Assembly: GCA_040772665.1 (NCBI GenBank)
Contig: JAXGXT010000001.1
Coordinates: 372,001-436,000, forward strand
Source: JAXGXT01 sp040772665
GTDB lineage: Bacteria; Bacillota; Clostridia; Lachnospirales; Anaerotignaceae
Length of the DNA: 64,000 nt
Direction of reading: 5' to 3'
Of the stretch, positions 35,541-43,995 are shown one piece after another. The translations under genes were made by a program, and so were the position numbers. Under the pieces are notes generated by a model that searched no databases, was not told the origin of the DNA, and saw nothing but the letters and a program-made list of their open reading frames with translations. How positions within the stretch are numbered: position 1 is the first letter of the stretch; the number at the start of each line of letters is the position of its first letter.

Positions 35541-36230
35541 TCAATCCTTCTTTCTTACGATTACTGTTGTAAAATAACCTGCCTGATCTTCACTATCACT
35601 TAAATCAAAATATACCCTTTCATTTTCCATGCCGCAGTTTGTTACTGCGCAGGCTAAAAATTCAGGGTTTTCCAAAACCATCTCATGTATACTTTTAAGA
35701 GAGTTTCCGGCTTTCATAAAAACTTTCGTTCCCTCAAGGTTAATATAATCCCTCACATCTTTGTGCAGAGCAGGTATTATATGAAGCGGCTCTTTCATTG
35801 AGGTAAGGCTTGTTTTAACACTTGCCGCAACGGCACAAAAACTTGGCACTCCCGGGCAAACCTCAGTTTCAAAACCCATTTTCTCAATTTTTTTTTGTAT
35901 ATAAGAAAATGTTGAAAAAATAGAAATATCCCCTAAATTTATAAGTGCGGCATTTTTGCCGTTTTTTAAAACCCGGGCTATTTTTTCTGCATTTTCGCTG
36001 TGTCTTTCATCCATTTTTTCCTTTTCCTTAACCATAAGAAAAGGCAAATATAAAACTTCTTTTTTTGATATGTCAATAACCTTTGAAACAATATCCAAAG
36101 CCGCATTTTTTTCTCCCGATGTTTGAGGAACAGCCAAAACCTCACATTCTTCAATAATTCTTACAGCCTTAAGTGTCAAAAGTTCAGGGTCTCCGGGGCC
36201 AACCCCCACACCAAACAATTTGCCTTTCAT
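35541..36230 (-). CDS. cbiL: Cobalt-precorrin-2 C20-methyltransferase
   Basis: This 229-residue tetrapyrrole methylase has KLFGVGVGPGDPELLTLKAV, ALINLGDISIFSTFSYI and CPGVPSFCAVAASVKTSL, matching CbiL/CobI. It methylates C20 of cobalt-precorrin-2, the first dedicated methylation. The ATG overlaps the cbiD stop by four bases. Confidence 0.95.
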   Translation of the reverse strand: MKGKLFGVGVGPGDPELLTLKAVRIIEECEVLAVPQTSGEKNAALDIVSKVIDISKKEVLYLPFLMVKEKEKMDERHSENAEKIARVLKNGKNAALINLGDISIFSTFSYIQKKIEKMGFETEVCPGVPSFCAVAASVKTSLTSMKEPLHIIPALHKDVRDYINLEGTKVFMKAGNSLKSIHEMVLENPEFLACAVTNCGMENERVYFDLSDSEDQAGYFTTVIVRKKD

Positions 36231-37357
36231 AGTTTTCCTCCAAATTCCTCTAAAAGCCTGCCGCCATTTTCTCCCACAGAAAGCAAACCGTATCTTTCAC
36301 TAAATATTATGGCTCCTGTTTCAACCATGCCATAAACTCTTTTGTTTAAATGATACTCAACCTTTTTTGTTATACTTTCAAACACAGTCTTTCTTATGCC
36401 AAGCCTGTCCAAAACCTCTATTGCGCCATCAACAGTTACACAGTCCATAATTTCTTTAGAGCCTTCCGAAGAAAAAAAACAAGCATGAGCCGTTATTATT
36501 TCCATTCTGCAATCTCCAAAAGATGAATGGGTGTTCATTATGCCCCCGGCAATTTTTACAAACTTTCCTGCATGGCCTATGAAAAGAAGCTTTTTAAAAC
36601 CTTGCTCCAAGGCATAGTCAAGGGTATCACCAATAAAATTCGAGCATTTAATTTGAGAAATGCCATTAAGTCCGTCAATATTTAAAGCAAAGGTTTCTCC
36701 ATAATTTCCCGGAGTAACAATAAGTTTATCCTCACCGTTTTCCAAAAGCATTTTCATCTGCACACCAATTGTGTCACTTATGGCCTGAAGGCTCATAGGC
36801 TCAACAATTCCGCTTGTGCCTATAATAGAAATTCCGCCTATAATGCCCAGCTGAGAATTAAAAGTTCTTTTTGCCCTTTCTTCCCCTTCAGGAGAGAAAA
36901 CAGTAATATGAAACCCCTCTGTATATCCATACTTAAAAGCGGTTTCCTCAACGGCTTCTTCAATCATTTTTCTTGGAACAAGGTTAATTGCGGCACTTCC
37001 AACAGGCTGTTCAAGGCCTTTTTTTGTTACTCTGCCTATGCCTTCGCCTCCGTCAATAACAATTTCTTTTTCCGTCTTAATAACCTTAACGTAAATTCTC
37101 ATGCCGCTTGTTGAATCAACATCATCTCCGCCATCTTTTATAACACAGCAAACCGCCTCGTTTAAAGAAAAATCTGCATCAAAAACAGAAACTGTGACCT
37201 TTATTCCCTTCGGCGTTATAACGCTTATCTGCTGTATTTTTTCCTGGCTTAAAAGCATTTGACAAGATGCCTTTGCGGCAAGAGCCGCACAAGTGCCTGT
37301 GGTATAGCCAAGCCTTAATTTTTTATTGTTTTTTGTTATATATAAATCAAGGGGCAT
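36227..37357 (-). CDS. cbiD: Cobalt-precorrin-5B C1-methyltransferase
   Basis: This 376-residue enzyme methylates C1 after ring contraction in the anaerobic route. It starts with LRLGYTTGTCAALAAKA, the CbiD hallmark, and continues with CCVIKDGGDDVDSTSGM, GTSGIVEPMSLQAISDTI and LFIGHAGKFVKIAGGIMNTH. The GGAGATTTAAA site precedes the ATG. It lies one base after cbiK. Confidence 0.95.
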   Translation of the reverse strand: MPLDLYITKNNKKLRLGYTTGTCAALAAKASCQMLLSQEKIQQISVITPKGIKVTVSVFDADFSLNEAVCCVIKDGGDDVDSTSGMRIYVKVIKTEKEIVIDGGEGIGRVTKKGLEQPVGSAAINLVPRKMIEEAVEETAFKYGYTEGFHITVFSPEGEERAKRTFNSQLGIIGGISIIGTSGIVEPMSLQAISDTIGVQMKMLLENGEDKLIVTPGNYGETFALNIDGLNGISQIKCSNFIGDTLDYALEQGFKKLLFIGHAGKFVKIAGGIMNTHSSFGDCRMEIITAHACFFSSEGSKEIMDCVTVDGAIEVLDRLGIRKTVFESITKKVEYHLNKRVYGMVETGAIIFSERYGLLSVGENGGRLLEEFGGKL

Positions 37358-37358
37358 T

Positions 37359-38129
37359 TTAAATCTCCAAATGTTTTTTAATTTTATCTGTATACATCTG
37401 CCTCACATCTTCATATTCCCCAAGGCCTTTAAGTATAACTCTGACGTTTTTTCCCTTATCTTTGAAGTACGTCTTCCAGCTTTCATCTTCCCCTGCCATA
37501 TCGTTTTCAGCATGATCTCCTGCCACAAGCATAAAAGGTGCCAAAACAATGTTGTTATATTTTTTACAAATCTCTTCACCTATATCTTCAATTTCAGGAT
37601 ACCCTTCCACAGTTGCGACAAAAACATTTTCATAGCCTTTGGCTTTAAAAATATAATCCATTGCACAATAAATTGTATTTGTATGGTGGCTTGTTCCATG
37701 CCCCATCAAAACAAGGGCTTCGTCTTTTTTAACAGGTATTTCTTTGCTGACAATTTCAACAAGTCTAAACAAATCCTCAGTTGTATATAAAAGAGGTTCT
37801 CCTATTTTAAACACTTCAAAACTGTTTTCAAACCTTTTTCCATGGCTGCACATCTTTTCATATTCAATTCCGGGAAGCAAATGTGTGGGCTGAATAAAAA
37901 CTTCTTTAACTCCAAGGCTTAACATATTCTCTAAAGCTTTGTTTATATCATTTATATTTATGCCCCTTTTTTCAAGGCTTTTAATAATCATTGAGCTTGT
38001 GTAAGCACTTTCAAAAACATAATGAGGAAACTCAGTTTTTATTTTTTCTTCCACAGCAAAAATATTCTTTTTATAACTTTCAGTGTATGTTGTTCCAAAG
38101 CTTACAGCAATAATTCCCTTTTTGTGCAT
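37359..38129 (-). CDS. cbiK: Sirohydrochlorin cobaltochelatase
   Basis: This 256-residue class II chelatase inserts cobalt into sirohydrochlorin and commits it to cobalamin. The metal-site histidines are in VLMGHGTSHHTNTIY and VAGDHAENDMAGEDESW; the N-terminus is KKGIIAVSFGTTYTES. There is no signal peptide. AGGAGGAAATGTTTT precedes the ATG at 38127-38129; an open frame 20 codons longer is not supported. It is the first gene of the operon, as expected for the entry step. Confidence 0.94.
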   Translation of the reverse strand: MHKKGIIAVSFGTTYTESYKKNIFAVEEKIKTEFPHYVFESAYTSSMIIKSLEKRGININDINKALENMLSLGVKEVFIQPTHLLPGIEYEKMCSHGKRFENSFEVFKIGEPLLYTTEDLFRLVEIVSKEIPVKKDEALVLMGHGTSHHTNTIYCAMDYIFKAKGYENVFVATVEGYPEIEDIGEEICKKYNNIVLAPFMLVAGDHAENDMAGEDESWKTYFKDKGKNVRVILKGLGEYEDVRQMYTDKIKKHLEI

Positions 38130-38233
38130 AAAACATTTCCTCCTATAAAAGCTTAAAAGTTCCCTATTAAACAGCAGCAGTAAACACATAACTTTATATC
38201 TGTTTTGCCGCCGAAAATATTTTTGTTTATTTT

Positions 38234-38263
38234 ATCATAAATAAGCAAAAAGATACAGTTCAA
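38234..38263 (-). promoter_or_regulatory. Candidate promoter of the cobalamin operon
   Basis: On the minus strand TTGAAC and TATGAT are spaced by 18 bases, about 105 bases before cbiK. It lies after the larA terminator. I could not find a cobalamin riboswitch (no B12 box GCCACUG-like element) in the leader. Confidence 0.5.
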
Positions 38264-38277
38264 TTTCCGCACAGAAA

Positions 38278-38307
38278 GAAGACTCCGCCTTTGCGGGCGG
38301 AGCCTTC
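38278..38307 (-). terminator. Terminator after larA-like gene
   Basis: A 12-bp GC-rich stem (GAAGGCTCCGCC with GGCGGAGTCTTC, G-T pair allowed, six-base loop) is followed by TTTCTGTG on the minus strand and by a TTCTTCTTCT run on the plus strand. It separates the TRAP-larA operon from the cobalamin operon. Confidence 0.75.
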
Positions 38308-38359
38308 TTCTTCTAAGGAGAGTACATTTATTATGAAAATTATTATTATGTTCAAACAT

Positions 38360-39646
38360 TTACCATAGGTTTCCTTGGTCATTAAAAATAAGCTCTTGGG
38401 CTTCACCAATAACCTCCAGGTTTTCATTTGCCATTGCCTCTTCAAGCATACTTTCCGAAATGTATATATACTCCATCTCAATGGTATTTTTAATTCTTAT
38501 CATTCTTATTTTATCCTTATCAACCTCAATGCATGTTTTAATGCAAAGCTGAATTGTTTCTTTATCATTTTGCATAATCATGGGAATCTTTGAAAACCCC
38601 AGAACAGTTGACGTAATGGTGTTAGGATATGTGGCCTCTAAATCCAGCTCATCAAAAACTCTTTTGCTTATAACATCAACAAGGCCTATGGCATGGCCGT
38701 TGCCATGAGTTTCTTCCGTAAGACTTAAAACCGCCCTTTTTTGCGCCTTAATTCCGCCGCTGGCATATGGAGTTGCAAATGTTCCCGTGATGTTTGGATC
38801 CATGCCCTCGCCGCTTATATTTTTTCCAAACTCATCAACCACAAGCACATCGCAGTCGTCAAAAAATATTTTAGGCATTTTGCTGATGGCATCTTTAAGA
38901 AGTTCAGGCTCTTCCTTATCTATTTCATCAGGCAGCAACGCTTTAACTTCACATGTTTCATCAAAGGCATTTTCTATAATGCCCACACCAAAAAGTATAG
39001 GTGAATTTTTCATTATAATCCTGCCGAATGTGGGCACAAGATATGCCATTTGCTTAAACCCTGTTGAATGGCAGCTTTCTGCCCCTTCACGTTTTCCAAG
39101 GCCAATTGTCATCATTTTCATAAGTCCGCTTTCATATTCCCCTCTGAAAGCTGTATGGGCTTTAATTCTTCCGCAGATAATTATTCCGTCTGCCTCTGCG
39201 GCATTTTTATCAATTCTAACCTCTAACCCCTCAGGGGAGTATCCTATAACAACTGTGTCCATACATGAAACTATAGGACACCCTACAGTTTCTTCCGTAA
39301 TTCCTAAGGAACGAAGAATTTCTGTCTGCCCCTCGGCAGTTCCCCCTCCGTGGCTTCCCATGGCAGGAACAACAAAAGGCTTAGCACCTTGAAATTTACA
39401 AAAATCAGCTATTGTTTTAATTATCAAAGGCATATTTGATATTCCTCTGCTGCCTGCTGTAATGCAAATTTTCATGTCAGCCTTCACAAAAGAGGAAAAC
39501 TTGTTTTGCGCCAGCTGGTCTAATATAACGTTGGGTATTTCCTGAATTTCTATTTTAGGTCTTTGAAATTTCTGTCTTACTTTTATCATTTTTGGAATTT
39601 TTACATCTTTAAGTATGCTTGATATAACACGTTCTTTTGCCTCCAT
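38360..39646 (-). CDS. LarA-like nickel-pincer-nucleotide-dependent isomerase/racemase
   Basis: This 428-residue protein resembles the lactate racemase LarA superfamily (Lar_N/DUF2088). Recognisable parts are ITAGSRGISNMPLIIKTIA, VVPAMGSHGGGTAEGQTEIL, a histidine in GRIKAHTAFRGEYESGLMKM with nearby lysines, and EFGKNISGEGMDPNITG. The LarA cofactor covalently joins a lysine and holds nickel; which lysine does so here cannot be fixed by eye. The substrate is probably not lactate: the gene follows a TRAP transporter by 32 bases, so it likely epimerises an imported 2-hydroxy or sugar acid. No larB, larC or larE lies in the window. Confidence 0.8.
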   Translation of the reverse strand: MEAKERVISSILKDVKIPKMIKVRQKFQRPKIEIQEIPNVILDQLAQNKFSSFVKADMKICITAGSRGISNMPLIIKTIADFCKFQGAKPFVVPAMGSHGGGTAEGQTEILRSLGITEETVGCPIVSCMDTVVIGYSPEGLEVRIDKNAAEADGIIICGRIKAHTAFRGEYESGLMKMMTIGLGKREGAESCHSTGFKQMAYLVPTFGRIIMKNSPILFGVGIIENAFDETCEVKALLPDEIDKEEPELLKDAISKMPKIFFDDCDVLVVDEFGKNISGEGMDPNITGTFATPYASGGIKAQKRAVLSLTEETHGNGHAIGLVDVISKRVFDELDLEATYPNTITSTVLGFSKIPMIMQNDKETIQLCIKTCIEVDKDKIRMIRIKNTIEMEYIYISESMLEEAMANENLEVIGEAQELIFNDQGNLW

Positions 39647-39678
39647 GAAAAAGTCACCCCTCGCTAAAGTTCTAAAGT

Positions 39679-40977
39679 TTAAATTCCTCTTGCACCAAGA
39701 AGCCTTGGCAGCACAAGAGATATTTCAGGCAAATATGTAATAAGAAGAAGTGCAATCAATGTGGTTATGAGCAAAGGCCAAAGAGCCTTTACAATCTGAC
39801 TTATATTTATTTTGGCAATGTTGCAGGCAACAAATAAATCCAATCCAACAGGAGGTGTAATAAGCCCTATGGCAAGGTTAACAACCATTATTATTCCAAA
39901 ATGAAGAGGATTAACCCCAACCGATGTTGCCAAAGGAAGCATAAGAGGTACAAGAACAATAATTGCAGAACTTGCATCAAGAAAGCATCCTGATATAAGC
40001 AAAAGTATGTTTATTAAAAGAAGAATAATGAATTTGCTGCTTGTTGTTGCCATAACCCATGCAACAAGCTTTGCAGGCACACCCTGGCTTACAATTATAT
40101 ACGAAAACGCCGATGCCCCCATAATTATAAAAATAACTGTTGCTGAACCTATGGCAGCCTTAACAAGCATCTTTGGTACATCCTTAACCTTCAATTCTTT
40201 ATACACAAACATTCCTACAATAAAACCGTATACAACGGAAACTCCAGCTGCCTCTGTAGGTGTAAAGATTCCTCCGTAAATACCGCCCAATATAATAACA
40301 GGCATTAAAAGAGCAAAAAAGGCACTTTTAAAAGCTTCAAACTTCGCCTTTGCAGTTGTCTTTTCCTGACTTCCGCCGTAACCTCTGCACTTTGAAATAA
40401 AGTAGTTTAAAATAATTAAAAGCCCGCCGAATAACAACCCGGGAACAATTCCTCCCATAAACATGTTGCCGACAGAAACCTCTGCCTGAACAGCATACAC
40501 AATCATAGGTATGCTTGGAGGTATGATTATTCCTATTGCTCCTGCAGTTGCCATAATTGCCGCCGCATAACCCTTGTCGTATCCTGCCATTACCATTGCA
40601 GGTATAAGAATTCCGCCAAGTGCCGCAACCGTTGCAGGCCCGGAGCCTGATATTGCCGCAAAAAACATGCTTGTTACAATGGCAACAAGGCCAAGTCCTC
40701 CTGAAAATGAACCTATACATTCGTTTGCAAAATCAATAAGCCTTTTTGAAAGACCTCCCGTTTCCATAAGGGAGCCTGCCAGCATAAAAAATGGAATTGC
40801 AATAAGAGAATATGAATCCGTTGCAGCATATACAAGCTGAGGAACAAGAGATGGGGGCAGTTTTCCTATAATCGTTATGGAAAGAAGCGCCGCAAACCCA
40901 AGGCTCACCGCAATGGGAACGTTTATAAAAAGAAATATTACGAAAGTTACAGTTAAAATTCCTACCATTGTTATCAA
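39679..40977 (-). CDS. dctM: TRAP transporter large permease (DctM)
   Basis: This 432-residue membrane protein with about twelve hydrophobic helices is a TRAP large subunit. It shows IPFFMLAGSLMETGGLSKRL, GSGPATVAALGGILIPAMV, AIGIIIPPSIPMIVYAV and FTPTEAAGVSVVYGF, all DctM landmarks. It drives import of a solute delivered by the binding protein at 41667. It lies 22 bases after dctQ and 32 bases before the larA-like gene. Confidence 0.95.
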   Translation of the reverse strand: MITMVGILTVTFVIFLFINVPIAVSLGFAALLSITIIGKLPPSLVPQLVYAATDSYSLIAIPFFMLAGSLMETGGLSKRLIDFANECIGSFSGGLGLVAIVTSMFFAAISGSGPATVAALGGILIPAMVMAGYDKGYAAAIMATAGAIGIIIPPSIPMIVYAVQAEVSVGNMFMGGIVPGLLFGGLLIILNYFISKCRGYGGSQEKTTAKAKFEAFKSAFFALLMPVIILGGIYGGIFTPTEAAGVSVVYGFIVGMFVYKELKVKDVPKMLVKAAIGSATVIFIIMGASAFSYIIVSQGVPAKLVAWVMATTSSKFIILLLINILLLISGCFLDASSAIIVLVPLMLPLATSVGVNPLHFGIIMVVNLAIGLITPPVGLDLFVACNIAKINISQIVKALWPLLITTLIALLLITYLPEISLVLPRLLGARGI

Positions 40978-40999
40978 CTCCTCCTTTCAAAGCGAGAAT

Positions 41000-41530
41000 T
41001 TATAAAAGACCCTCGGATATGTGAAGTTCATCTTCTTCTTGTGTTTTTCCCTTATTATTAAAGAAATCTTCTTTTATCACTTGAACAATTCTTAAAATTG
41101 TCAGCGAAAAACCTATGGGCAGCGACATGGATATATAAAAAATCGGCATCCTCATGGCTATGGTGGATTGATTTGTTTTAAACTGTTTTTGAGTGATTTC
41201 AACTGAATAATATATTAAAACCACACAGAATAAAATCGCCACAATATAGGCAAAAAATATTATCCCGCGCCTTATTTTAACAGGAAGAACATTTGTAAAA
41301 GCATCCACACCCAAATGGCTTCTTGTTTTAAATCCAAGGCTTATGCCAAGGCATGAACTCCAAACAAAAAGCGCACGCAAAAGTTCTTCACTCCAAGGAA
41401 TTGAATAATGAAACCAATATCTTGTTATAACCTGTATGAAACACACCACTGTCATTACCGTAAATGTAACAGTTAAAATTCCTTCTTCTATATGATCAAA
41501 AATCTTTAAAAAAATATTTTTCTTTTTCAT
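41000..41530 (-). CDS. dctQ: TRAP transporter small permease (DctQ)
   Basis: This 176-residue protein has four hydrophobic helices and the DctQ-type ITRYWFHYSIPWSEELLRAL and FVWSSCLGISLGFKTRSHLG segments. It forms the membrane complex with DctM. It is separated from dctP by 136 bases that hold a stable hairpin. Confidence 0.93.
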   Translation of the reverse strand: MKKKNIFLKIFDHIEEGILTVTFTVMTVVCFIQVITRYWFHYSIPWSEELLRALFVWSSCLGISLGFKTRSHLGVDAFTNVLPVKIRRGIIFFAYIVAILFCVVLIYYSVEITQKQFKTNQSTIAMRMPIFYISMSLPIGFSLTILRIVQVIKEDFFNNKGKTQEEDELHISEGLL

Positions 41531-41616
41531 CTGCTCTCCCCTCCTGCAATCACATTGCTTGTGTATAAGCGGAAAAATTTTGAAAGTTTAACTATAATGT
41601 TTCACATTTAATGTTT

Positions 41617-41656
41617 TATCCCGAAGGCAAACCTAAAACAGTACACCTTCGGGATA
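41617..41656 (-). promoter_or_regulatory. Intercistronic hairpin between dctP and dctQ
   Basis: A perfect 11-bp stem TATCCCGAAGG / CCTTCGGGATA with an 18-base loop begins 11 bases after the dctP stop. No T tract follows, so it more likely stabilises the dctP message or partly attenuates than fully terminates. It would give more binding protein than permease. Confidence 0.65.
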
Positions 41657-41666
41657 GAAATGTATC

Positions 41667-42722
41667 TTATTTAGATGCGTCCTCAACAGCTTTAATCATT
41701 CCGTCAACAAGGTCTGCGCCTATTATGCCTCTGTATTGTTCATAAACATCCATTGCTGCATCTTTAAAAACTTGCTGCTGATCAGGTGTAAGCTTTGTTA
41801 CTTCACAGCCATAGTCTTCAAACTTTTTAATAAGAATTTCATCATTTTCAGCAATAAGATTATTTATGTAATCCGCCGCATCTTCCGAAGCCTTTATAAA
41901 TATTTCCTTGTCTTCAGGAGAAAGGCCTTCAATTAAATCCTTGTTCCACATAATCCATGCAGGATCCCAGCAATATGTCCAGGATGTTATGTATGGGCAA
42001 ACTTCATAAAGTTTGTTTGAATCTATAGCCGCAACAGGGTTTTCCTGTCCGTCAACAGTTCCTTGCTGAATTGCCGTATACACTTCTGCCATGTTAAGTA
42101 TTGTAGGGTCTGCTCCCCAAAGGCGGAATGTGGAAACAAGAGCCTGCGCCTCGGGAATACGTATTTTAAGACCTTTAATATCTTCAGGTTTTTCCACTTT
42201 TCTTTTTGAGTTGGTAAGGAATCTCATGCCGTTTTCAACAACCGAAAATGCTATACAGCCGTTAGGCTCAAGCCATGTTTTAGCTTCCTGAGCAATCTCA
42301 CTTTCTTTCATTACTTTAAATCCTGTTTCTCTGTCAGGGAACATAAAAGGAAGTGCAAAAACCGCATATTTTTCGTTAAAGCCTTGATAGCTAAGACCTG
42401 AATGGATCATAATCTGTAAAGCTCCTGTTCCTGTCATTTCAACAATTGAACGGTTGCTTCCTCCCGAAAGAGAACCGGCAGGGTGAGCCTCAACAGTGTA
42501 TCTTCCATCTGTTCTTTCTTCTAATAATTCTCCAAGATGTTCAAGACCTATCTGCCATGGATGAGTTGCATTAAAAGGATGTGATGCAAGAAGAACTTGT
42601 TTTTCTGCCGTTCCCCCTTGAGAAGAACCGCCCTCGGAGGCTTTTTGCCCGCAGCCGCTCAAAGAGCCGGCAACAACCGTTATAGCTGTAAGTGCCGCAA
42701 TAAACTTAATTTTTCTTTTCAT
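41667..42722 (-). CDS. dctP: TRAP transporter substrate-binding protein (DctP family)
   Basis: This 351-residue lipoprotein has a signal peptide ending in LSGCGQ (Cys24). The mature part fits the DctP family: LLASHPFNATHPWQIGLEHL at the start, IHSGLSYQGFNEKYAVFALP, LKIRIPEAQALVSTFRLWGA with the conserved substrate-site Arg, and EVYTAIQQGTVDGQENP. AAGGAGAGG precedes the ATG at 42720-42722; a frame 23 codons longer would start inside the operator region and is rejected. It is the first gene of dctP-dctQ-dctM-larA. Confidence 0.94.
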   Translation of the reverse strand: MKRKIKFIAALTAITVVAGSLSGCGQKASEGGSSQGGTAEKQVLLASHPFNATHPWQIGLEHLGELLEERTDGRYTVEAHPAGSLSGGSNRSIVEMTGTGALQIMIHSGLSYQGFNEKYAVFALPFMFPDRETGFKVMKESEIAQEAKTWLEPNGCIAFSVVENGMRFLTNSKRKVEKPEDIKGLKIRIPEAQALVSTFRLWGADPTILNMAEVYTAIQQGTVDGQENPVAAIDSNKLYEVCPYITSWTYCWDPAWIMWNKDLIEGLSPEDKEIFIKASEDAADYINNLIAENDEILIKKFEDYGCEVTKLTPDQQQVFKDAAMDVYEQYRGIIGADLVDGMIKAVEDASK

Positions 42723-42756
42723 AAGACCTCTCCTTTTTAATTTAACTAATAGATAA

Positions 42757-42769
42757 CCAATACCATGTC
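42757..42769. promoter_or_regulatory. Operator-like palindrome, site a (half site)
   Basis: CCAATACCATGTC keeps the right half (ACCATGTC) of the 13-bp palindrome GACAT-N3-ATGTC. It lies in the untranslated leader of dctP. Confidence 0.5.
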
Positions 42770-42786
42770 TTTCTTTGTTTCGAACC

Positions 42787-42799
42787 GACATACCATGTC
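42787..42799. promoter_or_regulatory. Operator palindrome, site b (best copy)
   Basis: GACATACCATGTC is a perfect 5+5 inverted repeat. It lies around the expected transcription start of the dctP promoter, where a bound regulator would block initiation. Confidence 0.7.
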
Positions 42800-42806
42800 T
42801 ATATTC

Positions 42807-42835
42807 ATGCTATCAAAGATGAGGTAGTATGTCAA
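42807..42835 (-). promoter_or_regulatory. Promoter of dctPQM-larA
   Basis: On the minus strand a perfect TTGACA is followed after 17 bases by TAGCAT. The -35 overlaps an imperfect operator (GAGGTAGTATGTC, 42821-42833) and site b lies at the expected start point. Confidence 0.7.
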
Positions 42836-43003
42836 TAAACTTTGCTTACTTTCATTATTTTCGGCTTTTTCTATATATTTCTTATGTTTTATTGTTAAAT
42901 CTGCCTAATTATCCGCTTTCCATACAAATAACTTCCATTATTATATTTAATATGCAATTTGTTCGAAAGTCATAGGATGTCGAAATGTGTATATTGAGTT
43001 CTG
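42836..43003. promoter_or_regulatory. Divergent control region with operator site d
   Basis: This AT-rich spacer lies between the divergent dctP and GntR promoters. It holds GTCATAGGATGTC at 42969-42981, a further copy of the palindrome, located about 30 bases before the -35 of the GntR promoter. No coding sequence is seen. Confidence 0.6.
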
Positions 43004-43031
43004 TTTACAATGACATACGATGTGTTATAAT
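43004..43031 (+). promoter_or_regulatory. Distal promoter of the gntR pair with operator site e
   Basis: TTTACA and TATAAT are separated by 16 bases. The palindrome GACATACGATGTG (43012-43024) fills the space between the two boxes, so a bound regulator would occlude RNA polymerase, pointing to autoregulation. A 270-base leader would result. Confidence 0.65.
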
Positions 43032-43239
43032 ATATTCAGTTCTATTGCTTTAAATAACCTTTTTTTGATTTTTAATTATATTTATTAATTAAATAACTCA
43101 AGCTTTGATTTTTATATACACTCTTTAAATTATTAGACTCAGCCTTCTTAAATTAACTGTCAATAATATTTGTATTAATTTATAATCAAATAAATAAGAG
43201 TTTTTTGTTCAGGCATTTACTTGCTAAACGGTTATTTTA

Positions 43240-43268
43240 TTGAAGAAATTTCTTTAATGAAGTATTAT
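43240..43268 (+). promoter_or_regulatory. Proximal promoter of the gntR pair
   Basis: TTGAAG and TATTAT are separated by 17 bases, 30 bases before the first gntR start. The 208 bases between the two promoters are AT-rich with nothing else recognised. Confidence 0.5.
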
Positions 43269-43297
43269 ATATATAAATAACATTAAGGGGGATTATA

Positions 43298-43978
43298 TTG
43301 GAGAAATATATTTCTTTGGCAGAAGAAGCCGCAAAAAAGATAAGCGATATGATTTCAGACGGAACATATAAACCGGGCTCAAGGCTACCCAACGAGGAAC
43401 AGCTTACAAAAATTTTAGACATCAGCAGAACCTCAGTACGTGAAGCGGTTAAAATTTTAATAACCAATGGTATTCTTGAAATAAAACGGGGAGTAGGCAC
43501 TTTTGTATCGGAAAATCCTAAAAACAAATATAACCCTTTCAGCATAATACACTCTTCAGACAAAAAAAGAGATGTTATGGAAACTCTTGAACTAAGGCTT
43601 ATATTAGAACCTGCTATTGTTAAAGAAGTGTTTTACAACGCAACTGAAAAAGATTTAGACCAGCTTTTTGAAATAGAGGCTTTATGCCGTAAAAAAATAT
43701 TGGCAGGCGAAGAATATGCTGACCTGGATTTAAAGTTTCATGAAGCCTTGGCCAAAGCCGCCCACAATATTGTTTATGAAAAGCTAGTGCCTATACTTCA
43801 TTCTTCAATAATTATAACCCAGCATTCCGCACCTGATTTGAACCGTACAAAAGAATATGCCGAAAACGCCCTTATTTATCACGAAAAAATAATTTCCTGT
43901 ATAAAAGAAAAGGATGTTATAGGTGCTGTAATAGCTTCGGAAACTCATGTCTATAACGCCTATATACTTCTTAAATAA
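43298..43978 (+). CDS. GntR family (FadR/FCD) transcriptional regulator, copy 1
   Basis: This 226-residue regulator has a GntR winged-helix domain (about 5-70, with PGSRLPNEEQLTKILDISRT and SVREAVKILITNGILEIKRG, VGTFV) and an FCD ligand-binding domain (about 90-226, including DLKFHEALAKAAHN and THVYNAY metal-site residues). The start is TTG at 43298-43300 with AAGGGGG six bases upstream. It probably represses the divergent TRAP-larA operon through the GACAT-N3-ATGTC sites. It is followed after 17 bases by a paralogue. Confidence 0.92.
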   Translation: MEKYISLAEEAAKKISDMISDGTYKPGSRLPNEEQLTKILDISRTSVREAVKILITNGILEIKRGVGTFVSENPKNKYNPFSIIHSSDKKRDVMETLELRLILEPAIVKEVFYNATEKDLDQLFEIEALCRKKILAGEEYADLDLKFHEALAKAAHNIVYEKLVPILHSSIIITQHSAPDLNRTKEYAENALIYHEKIISCIKEKDVIGAVIASETHVYNAYILLK

Positions 43979-43995
43979 AAAAGGAGGTTTCAACT

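Noticed and set aside
38130..38277. Cobalamin riboswitch before cbiK
   Set aside because: The leader is short, AT-rich and lacks a recognisable B12 box or the multi-stem core.
38787..39392. Plus-strand frame of 201 codons opposite the larA-like gene
   Set aside because: It is antisense to a gene with clear family motifs, and its Ser/Pro-rich sequence is typical of a reverse-frame shadow.
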